DNA of 18,034 nucleotides, from assembly GCA_028280915.1 (NCBI GenBank), contig JANQKX010000548.1, forward strand, positions 1 through 18,034, written 5' to 3'. This stretch comes from Kiloniellaceae bacterium. Lineage in GTDB: Bacteria; Pseudomonadota; Alphaproteobacteria; Kiloniellales; Kiloniellaceae. The notes below the pieces were generated by a model that saw only the letters and a program-made list of their open reading frames with translations, was not told where the DNA came from and ran no database searches. Shown one piece after another: positions 13,955 through 18,034 of the stretch. Made by a program: the position numbers and the translations under genes. How positions within the stretch are numbered: position 1 is the stretch's first letter; every line of letters begins with the position of its first letter.

Positions 13955-14025
13955 TCGGCGGGAGACTGCGCGCGAGGATCAAACCGTAGAATCAATGTGC
14001 CAACAACAATCCCACGGAGGACAGC

Positions 14026-14301
14026 ATGAAAAAGTACGTTGTGGAACGGGAAATCCCAGGGGTCGGCGCCATGACCGCCGAGGAGTTGCGCGGCGCCGGC
14101 GCCAAATCGAACGAAGCGCTGGCTCAACTGACCGGGCAGGTTCAATGGCAGCACTCCTATGTCACCGGCGACAAGACCTATTGTATCTATCTCGCCGAAG
14201 ATGAAGGAGCCATCCGCGAGCATGCGCGGATCAGCGGCTTTCCCGCCAGCGCAATCGCGGAAGTCAAATCGGTGATCGACCCGACCACCGCGACCCCATA
14301 A
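14026..14301 (+). CDS. DUF4242 domain-containing protein (SCO4226 nickel-binding-like)
   Basis: A 91-residue single-domain protein that covers the whole DUF4242 family, whose characterised member SCO4226 binds nickel. Family marks are the start KKYVVEREIPG, the central WQHSYVTGDKTYCIYLAEDE and the ending FPASAIAEVKSVIDP. Cys and His that could bind metal are present: H43, C53 and H66. GGAGGACAG just before the ATG supports the start. It is divergent from the HxlR regulator, its probable controller, and is followed 20 bp later by a good terminator. Function in the cell is not known; binding of nickel in this protein is inferred from family only. Confidence 0.88.
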   Translation: MKKYVVEREIPGVGAMTAEELRGAGAKSNEALAQLTGQVQWQHSYVTGDKTYCIYLAEDEGAIREHARISGFPASAIAEVKSVIDPTTATP

Positions 14302-14319
14302 CCGCGAAGCGTCGTTAAC

Positions 14320-14355
14320 TGCCGGACCGGCTCTGGCGCGCCGGCCCGGCATTTT
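14320..14355 (+). terminator. rho-independent terminator after DUF4242 gene
   Basis: TGCCGGACCGGC (14320-14331) pairs with GCCGGCCCGGCA (14340-14351) with one mismatch around an 8-base loop, followed by TTTT. It lies 19 bp after the DUF4242 stop, so this gene is probably transcribed alone. Confidence 0.85.
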
Positions 14356-14446
14356 GTCGAGTCCCCGCCGGCTAATCGCCCCGCCCCAATTGCCAAAACC
14401 GCCCCTGCTTCCTATCTAACCTTCTGAATAGACAACGAGGTAGGTC

Positions 14447-15262
14447 ATGAATCCCCAATCTCTTCTGGAACAGTTTCTCGGGCCGGACACGGCCTCCTCC
14501 GTCGGCACGGCGGTGCAGAGCGGTAAGGACAAAGTGGCGGGCAGCGGCCTGGCCGGCGTGGCCGGCGGGGTGGCCGCGGGCGGGCTGATCGGGCTTTTGC
14601 TGGGCAACAAAAAGGCCCGCAAGACCGTGGGCAAGGTGGCCGGCGGCGCGGTGGGCTATGGCGGCGCGGCCGCTTTGGGCGCCTTGGCGTACCGGGCCTA
14701 CAACAACTGGCAGTCGGGCAAGGCCGCTCCCGCTCCCGGAGCGCCCGCCCCAGGAGCGCCCGTACAGCAAGCACCAGGCCCACAAGCCTCGGACCCCCAA
14801 ACATCAATGCCGCAAACGCGGCTTCCCCAGACCGCGCCGCAGCAAACCATCGAGGCCCTGCCGGCGGATTCCGCCTTCCGGCCCGAGGCCGCGCCGGCCA
14901 GCGACGGCAAGCCCTTCGAGCTAGCCCTGGTCATGGCCATGATCGCCGCCGCCAACGCGGACGGCCACATCACTCCGGACGAGCAGCGCATGATCTTCGA
15001 CAAGGTGGGCAACCTGCCCTTGGATGCCGAGGACAAGGGCTTTGTCTTCGACGCCCTGGCCAAGCCGCCTTCCCTGCAGGACATCGCCAAACTGGCCCAG
15101 GGCCCCGAGCAGGCGGCCGAGCTTTATCTGGTGTCCCGCCTGGTCACCGATCCGGACGACCCCATCGAAAAGACCTACCTGGACGCCCTGGCCCACCGCC
15201 TCAACCTGCCGGGGGATTTGGTCGGGCACCTGGACAGCCAGGCGGTGGCCGTCACGGTCTAA
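14447..15262 (+). CDS. DUF533/TerB-like tellurite resistance family membrane protein
   Basis: A 271-residue protein of the DUF533 (YebE-type) family with a TerB-like C-terminus. The N-terminal 30 residues are polar. Residues about 33-85 are strongly Gly/Ala-rich and hydrophobic (LAGVAGGVAAGGLIGLLLG, then GGAVGYGGAAALGALAYRAY), giving one or two inner-membrane segments with a glycine-zipper look. A Pro/Gln/Ala linker (about 88-140) follows, then a helical TerB-like domain from about 150 to 268, with ADGHITPDEQRMIFDKV as its acidic signature. GAGGTAGG precedes the ATG. The name tellurite resistance is inherited from TerB similarity; no tellurite role is shown. Convergent with the LysE-type gene. 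Confidence 0.85.
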   Translation: MNPQSLLEQFLGPDTASSVGTAVQSGKDKVAGSGLAGVAGGVAAGGLIGLLLGNKKARKTVGKVAGGAVGYGGAAALGALAYRAYNNWQSGKAAPAPGAPAPGAPVQQAPGPQASDPQTSMPQTRLPQTAPQQTIEALPADSAFRPEAAPASDGKPFELALVMAMIAAANADGHITPDEQRMIFDKVGNLPLDAEDKGFVFDALAKPPSLQDIAKLAQGPEQAAELYLVSRLVTDPDDPIEKTYLDALAHRLNLPGDLVGHLDSQAVAVTV

Positions 15263-15312
15263 AGCGGATCTTAGGTCGAGAGAGTCAGGCAGGGACAGAG
15301 CGGCCCCGCCCC

Positions 15313-16038
15313 TCAGGTCGAACGCCGGTAGAGGGCGAGCGCCGCGCCCATGACCACCAGCAGGCCGCCCGCCACTCCTTCGATCCAGGTGATCACCCGC
15401 TGGCGCATGATCCGCGCGCTCTTGGCCGAGGCAAAGCCGTAAAACAGCAGTATGGGCAGTTCCAGCAAGACCGAGATCACGCCCATGACAAAGAGCTGCA
15501 GGGCCACGTTGCCCTCCGGCTGAATGAACTGGGGTAGGATGGCGACAAAAAACGCCAGGTTCTTGGGGTTGGAGGCCTGCAGCACAAAGCCGCGCAAAAA
15601 GGCCGGGCCTTGGCGCATTGCCGTTCCACCATCGGCCGCGCCGGAACTTGTGGTCCCACGACCTGTCGACCCGCTAACCGCGGCCAGCGCCGCCCTTTGA
15701 TCCACCGCCGGCGCCTCACCGGTCCGTGACCGCCGGCCCTCCCGCAGCTGCCGTACCAGGGGCCGCAGCATGGTGATGCCCAGATAGGCCAGGTAAGCCG
15801 CGCCAACCCACTTCACAATGGTGAACAGCGTGGCCGAAGCCAGGATCAAGGCCCCGACCCCCAGCGCCGACAGACTGTAATAGATGGCGTTGACGCTCAA
15901 GACCCCCATGGTAGCGCCAAAGCCGATGCGAAAGCCATAACGCAGGGAATAGCCCACCACCAGCAAGACCGCCGGCCCCGGCGACAGGGACAGCAGGCCT
16001 TCGGTCAAAATGAACAAACTCAGCGTATTCCAGTCCAA
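15313..16038 (-). CDS. LysE family translocator
   Basis: A 241-residue membrane exporter of the LysE/RhtB amino-acid efflux family, with six predicted helices. The N-terminus LLSLSPGPAVLLVVGYSLRYG and the helix VKWVGAAYLAYLGITMLRP are typical family segments, as is FLRGFVLQASNPKNLAFFVAILPQF in the second half. The loop between helix 3 and helix 4 (about residues 98-140) is about 30 residues longer than in most members and is Arg/Gly/Ser/Ala-rich low complexity. A Lrp/AsnC-type regulator usually sits next to such exporters; here none is adjacent, though two lie at the left end of the window. The ATG at 16038 fits the family start MxxxTLxLFILTE. Confidence 0.9.
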   Translation of the reverse strand: MDWNTLSLFILTEGLLSLSPGPAVLLVVGYSLRYGFRIGFGATMGVLSVNAIYYSLSALGVGALILASATLFTIVKWVGAAYLAYLGITMLRPLVRQLREGRRSRTGEAPAVDQRAALAAVSGSTGRGTTSSGAADGGTAMRQGPAFLRGFVLQASNPKNLAFFVAILPQFIQPEGNVALQLFVMGVISVLLELPILLFYGFASAKSARIMRQRVITWIEGVAGGLLVVMGAALALYRRST

Positions 16039-16101
16039 AGGCGTTGCTTTCTCGTTTTATCTTTCCTATTCGCCGCCCGGCCTGCCTAGCACGGCAATCC
16101 T

Positions 16102-16149
16102 GCGTTATGAAAGCCCAGCGTTACGAAAGCCCCGCGCTATGAATGCCCA
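16102..16149. repeat. three 16-bp tandem repeats
   Basis: GCGTTATGAAAGCCCA (16102-16117), GCGTTACGAAAGCCCC (16118-16133) and GCGCTATGAATGCCCA (16134-16149) are adjacent and identical in period. They fill the gap between the stop of the cupin gene and the start of the LysE-type gene, both minus strand. A regulatory array or a slipped-strand minisatellite are both possible. Confidence 0.85.
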
Positions 16150-16152
16150 ATG

Positions 16153-16704
16153 TCACGCGAGCCGGGCATTGGCTTCCTCGAAGAGGCGCATGTTCTTTTC
16201 CACGTCATAGGCCTTTTCCGAGAGGTCCAGGGGGTCCCATTCGCTGCGGTCCACCTCGAAGAAGTTGCCGCCGTAAACGTGGATGGCACCGGTCAGCTTT
16301 TGGATCGGGTTGGTGACCGAATGGATGATCTCCGGCCCCAGGGGCGTGGCGTCCTTGACCACCATGGCCTTGGCCCCGGCCGCCTCAATGCGCCCGTCCG
16401 GATCGTCCTTCACCCGGCGCCAGAAGATATTGTCCTCCCGGCCCGTGTACATGCCGATCACCGCCCACATTTCGTGGTTATGGGGCATCAAGGTCATCAT
16501 GGGACCCCAGATCACGTTGAGCACCGTCAAGGTGTCGGAGACATAAAGCCGCTGCACCTCGGCCCGGCCCGGCTCGCCCAGACCCGCCAACACCCCCGCC
16601 GGATCGCTCACCGCCCGGGCCACCACCTCGCGCACCCCCTTATGGCTGGAATCTTCCGCCACCGCCGCTTTACAGTCCTCCACAAAGCGTTCCCGATCCA
16701 ACAT
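16153..16704 (-). CDS. cupin, cysteine-dioxygenase-like predicted metal-dependent enzyme
   Basis: A 183-residue cupin. Metal ligands are visible as His75 and His77 in MPHNHEMWAV and His128 in IIHSVTNP, and the pair His142-x-Tyr144 (AIHVYGG) matches the His155/Tyr157 pair of cysteine dioxygenase. The Arg that holds the cysteine carboxylate in that enzyme (in its YxRN block) is not seen at the matching place (YVSDTLTV), so the substrate is probably different. It fits the group of predicted metal-dependent double-stranded beta-helix enzymes. ATG at 16704 is preferred over a GTG at 16770 because AGGGGCTGAGG lies just upstream. A 70-bp leader repeated elsewhere in the window covers its 5' region. 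LysE-type gene follows on the same strand. Confidence 0.82.
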   Translation of the reverse strand: MLDRERFVEDCKAAVAEDSSHKGVREVVARAVSDPAGVLAGLGEPGRAEVQRLYVSDTLTVLNVIWGPMMTLMPHNHEMWAVIGMYTGREDNIFWRRVKDDPDGRIEAAGAKAMVVKDATPLGPEIIHSVTNPIQKLTGAIHVYGGNFFEVDRSEWDPLDLSEKAYDVEKNMRLFEEANARLA

Positions 16705-16712
16705 AACCTCAG

Positions 16713-16790
16713 CCCCTTTGTTATTGCTCTTCAACGGCAAAAGCTTAGCCCCTACCGAGGGCAATGGCACGGGGAGATTTTTTTGAGAGG
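16713..16790. repeat. duplicated leader, copy A, upstream of cupin gene
   Basis: This segment matches 17454-17520 over about 65 aligned bases, including TTATTGC, CAAAAGCTTAGCCC and CAATGGCACGGGGAGA followed by a T run, with a six-base gap and few other differences. Copy A ends nine bases before the cupin start on the minus strand, so it forms that gene's leader or promoter. The same strand relation holds for copy B. Confidence 0.8.
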
Positions 16791-16797
16791 AACGCCC

Positions 16798-17082
16798 TTA
16801 GAACAAAGGTAAATAAAGGCTCGCCACATCTTTGATCAAAAAGACGCCCATGGCCAACAAGCCGAGCAGCAGAGACCCCCGTTCAGATTCAAAATCGCCC
16901 AGGCTCTGCTTTTCACTCAACACCCGCAAGGAAAGCGCCAGAATGAGGATTAAGGTAAAGGTGGAGCCCAGCACGTTAAAAACCGGGATCTGATCCAGGG
17001 TGTCGTTGAGCTGATAGTAGCGCGCGAAGTAAGCCAGCGTGGCGACAAAAGCCACGATGCCGGCGACCTTCCAGCTTTTCAT
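16798..17082 (-). CDS. small membrane protein, unknown function
   Basis: A 94-residue hydrophobic protein with three predicted membrane helices (about residues 5-22, 38-56 and 70-92), joined by short polar loops including RYYQLNDTLDQIPVF and LSEKQSLGDFESERGS. It is not recognised. Its start lies one base after the stop of the gene at 17084-17302, so the two are translationally linked and probably form one unit of two membrane proteins. No export signal other than the first helix. It ends only 8 bp before the duplicated leader copy A. Inner-membrane location is inferred. Confidence 0.6.
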   Translation of the reverse strand: MKSWKVAGIVAFVATLAYFARYYQLNDTLDQIPVFNVLGSTFTLILILALSLRVLSEKQSLGDFESERGSLLLGLLAMGVFLIKDVASLYLPLF

Positions 17083-17083
17083 G

Positions 17084-17302
17084 TTAGTGGGTGATCAGCT
17101 TGATGAGCTTTTTGTACTCGTACAAGGCCATGACGGCGGCCACGATCACCGCCCCCAGCAAGATGCCCTTTAGATCCGCACCGCCAATGGAAGCACCCAG
17201 CGCGCCCGCCAGCGCCCCAATGCCCACTTCCTTCAAGCCATGCTGATCACTAAACACCGAACTCTCCTCATCAAGGTTGTACATCTTAAATTCACATACC
17301 AT
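17084..17302 (-). CDS. small glycine-zipper membrane protein, unknown function
   Basis: A 72-residue protein (66 if the ATG at 17284 is used). A polar N-terminus (YNLDEESSVFSDQHG) is followed by a Gly/Ala-rich hydrophobic region with GxxxG-type spacing (GIGALAGALGASIGG and KGILLGAVIVAAVMAL) and a basic end (YKKLIKLITH). It may form one helical hairpin in the membrane. Neither ATG has a clear ribosome site, so the start is uncertain. The next gene begins one base after its stop. Glycine-zipper small proteins include toxins, pore formers and assembly factors, but nothing here decides between them. Confidence 0.5.
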   Translation of the reverse strand: MVCEFKMYNLDEESSVFSDQHGLKEVGIGALAGALGASIGGADLKGILLGAVIVAAVMALYEYKKLIKLITH

Positions 17303-17361
17303 AGATTGTCAAGAAAATCCGCCCGCCACAAAAGTGTCAGTTTGATCTAACTAATTGTGAT

Positions 17362-17367
17362 ATTATA
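17362..17367 (-). promoter_or_regulatory. minus-strand TATAAT -10-like box
   Basis: The minus strand reads TATAAT here, about 60 bp before the small-membrane-protein start at 17302. No good -35 hexamer lies 16-18 bp upstream, so this is only a candidate promoter for the two-gene unit. Confidence 0.25.
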
Positions 17368-17453
17368 ATCTTTCCCTGTCATCTCTAGCGAGAGATTTGG
17401 GGCCAAAATCCGCCCGCTTCAAGTAGAATGCTCCTTCACAGACATGACCAAGA

Positions 17454-17520
17454 CCCCTTGTTATTGCCGTTGAACGACAAAAGCTTAGCCCTTGCCAATG
17501 GCACGGGGAGATTTTTTTTG
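17454..17520. repeat. duplicated leader, copy B, upstream of small membrane genes
   Basis: This is the second copy of the element at 16713-16790, in the same orientation. Read on the minus strand it lies about 150 bp before the gene at 17084-17302, as copy A lies before the cupin gene. The pair flanks the two small membrane genes, so an old segmental duplication or a shared control element are the two simple readings. Confidence 0.8.
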
Positions 17521-17534
17521 GGGGGTGAGTCACC

Positions 17535-17563
17535 GTAAAAAAGCCCCGTACATGCGGGGCTTT
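17535..17563 (-). terminator. rho-independent terminator, minus strand
   Basis: AAAGCCCCG (17540-17548) pairs perfectly with CGGGGCTTT (17555-17563) around a 6-base loop. On the minus strand the stem ends in a run of six T, a classic intrinsic terminator; on the plus strand the run is only three T. It implies a minus-strand transcript coming from higher coordinates, where no clear gene is visible. Confidence 0.8.
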
Positions 17564-17573
17564 GTTAACTCGG

Positions 17574-17611
17574 CACTGGCCAGCAATCTGTTTCCGCTCT
17601 TCTGGCCAGTG
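17574..17611. repeat. 10-bp inverted repeat CACTGGCCAG / CTGGCCAGTG
   Basis: The arms at 17574-17583 and 17602-17611 are perfect complements separated by 18 bases. Each arm contains the palindrome TGGCCA, so the site is also close to a direct repeat. It lies directly next to the terminator and could be a protein-binding pair or a hairpin in the minus-strand transcript. Confidence 0.7.
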
Positions 17612-17786
17612 GCCCTTGGTAGGGTCTTAGACGCGGATGACTTGAGCAGAGCCGCTTTCAGAAACAAAAAAACTGTTCAAAATCCTCTCGACTGGGGGGC
17701 TCTGTGATTGCCAGTTCATCCAACAAACCGACCCACCTCGACTTTATGAAGCAATCGGTGATAAAATTTACCCCTAAATAGCGAAA

Positions 17787-17818
17787 CCCCCGGAGGACCC
17801 TTTCAGGCTGTCCGGGGG
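17787..17818. terminator. hairpin CCCCCGGA / TCCGGGGG, possible terminator
   Basis: CCCCCGGA (17787-17794) pairs with TCCGGGGG (17811-17818) around 16 bases. On the minus strand the stem is followed by TTTCGCTATTT, a weak termination tract. It could be a terminator, an attenuator or an RNA domain. Confidence 0.5.
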
Positions 17819-18034
17819 ATCTATCCGTCCAGGTCCGCATGCTAAGCAGTGGCGGAAACCTGGCCCACATATGAGATATAGCTTCCAAATGCCTCTTAGT
17901 CAAGATTCTACCGCTACAACTGTATCGAACAACTTAATTCGTCCCCTGTGAAGAATTCAGGTTGGTGAATTTTCAGATATTCTGAGATCGTAGAGAGGCT
18001 GTGAGGAGCGCCTGGGTGAGGGCGCGCAAAAGGG

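Larger units (their letters stand above)
17303..18034. other. right-end region without supported gene
   Basis: This 732-bp region contains a 13-bp direct repeat (AAAATCCGCCCGC at 17314-17326 and 17405-17417), the second copy of the duplicated leader, four hairpins and AT-rich tracts at the far end. Two open frames cross it but look non-coding. It may encode a structured RNA on the minus strand ending at 17540, or be the promoter area of a gene beyond the window. Confidence 0.5.

Noticed and set aside
17492..17707. Plus-strand 71-codon frame over the duplicated leader and terminator
   Set aside because: It reads through repeat copy B and a strong hairpin; no ribosome site or homology seen.
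17530..17863. Considered as retron or tmRNA/RNase P gene
   Set aside because: No reverse transcriptase is in the window, and none of the conserved core sequences of tmRNA or RNase P RNA could be recognised.
17658..17903. Minus-strand 81-codon frame in the right-end region
   Set aside because: It runs across a GC hairpin, has no ribosome site or domain, and its composition does not match the neighbouring genes' codon use. It may still be a remnant.
1..18034. Defence island, prophage or biosynthetic gene cluster
   Set aside because: No integrase, phage structural gene, nuclease/helicase defence gene or modular synthase was found; gene set and alternating strands look like ordinary chromosome with accessory genes.

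Overview
The window reads as GC-rich chromosomal DNA of a free-living proteobacterium. A marine alphaproteobacterium of the Rhodospirillales/Kiloniellales kind is my best guess, based on codon and base use, a Tat-exported vanadium haloperoxidase, a chitin-directed lytic polysaccharide monooxygenase (LPMO) and many exported or membrane proteins. No rRNA, tRNA, CRISPR array, transposase or phage gene is visible. Genes are mostly single units or short pairs on alternating strands, so this is a mixed housekeeping/accessory stretch and not one large operon.

Left part (1-3670): two Lrp/AsnC-family regulators (136-612 and 1196-1687, both +) bracket a minus-strand DUF2000 gene (661-1068). DUF2000 and the second regulator are divergent across a 127-bp gap that holds a good inverted repeat. 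Next come a minus-strand PhyH-type Fe(II)/2-oxoglutarate dioxygenase (1755-2615) and an EamA/DMT exporter (2751-3626). The exporter start is odd: a 14-codon leader ORF overlaps a TTG start.

Middle (4084-10156): a Tat-exported vanadium-dependent haloperoxidase (4084-5808) is followed by a branched terminator. Then come an exported protein with an 18-bp tandem repeat in its leader (5967-6530, -), an amphi-Trp-domain protein with a lysine-rich repeated tail (6676-7629, -), a small exported Cys protein (7888-8262), an SDR oxidoreductase (8359-9261) and another exported protein (9353-10156).

AT-richer segment (10340-11391) and LPMO: an exported SNase-fold protein whose catalytic residues are replaced (10471-10947), then a 444-bp gap with an 11-bp phased repeat array, then a 562-residue AA10 LPMO with a Gly-Asp-Thr linker and three CBM5/12-like modules (11392-13080). 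A perfect 10-bp terminator stem separates it from a convergent HxlR regulator (13142-13840, -). That regulator is divergent from a DUF4242 gene (14026-14301), with a 10-bp-arm inverted repeat between them.

Right part (14447-18034): a DUF533/TerB-like membrane protein, a LysE-family exporter (-), a cysteine-dioxygenase-like cupin (-) and two tiny membrane-protein genes one base apart (-). An imperfect ~70-bp duplicated leader lies upstream of both the cupin and the small-membrane pair. The last ~730 bp has no convincing gene but contains four hairpins, including a strong minus-strand terminator, and may encode a structured RNA.

I did not find a clear multi-gene novel system. The most interesting points are the duplicated leader, the phased repeat array before the LPMO, the inactive-looking SNase-fold protein, the overlapping leader/TTG start of the exporter and the hairpin cluster at the right edge.
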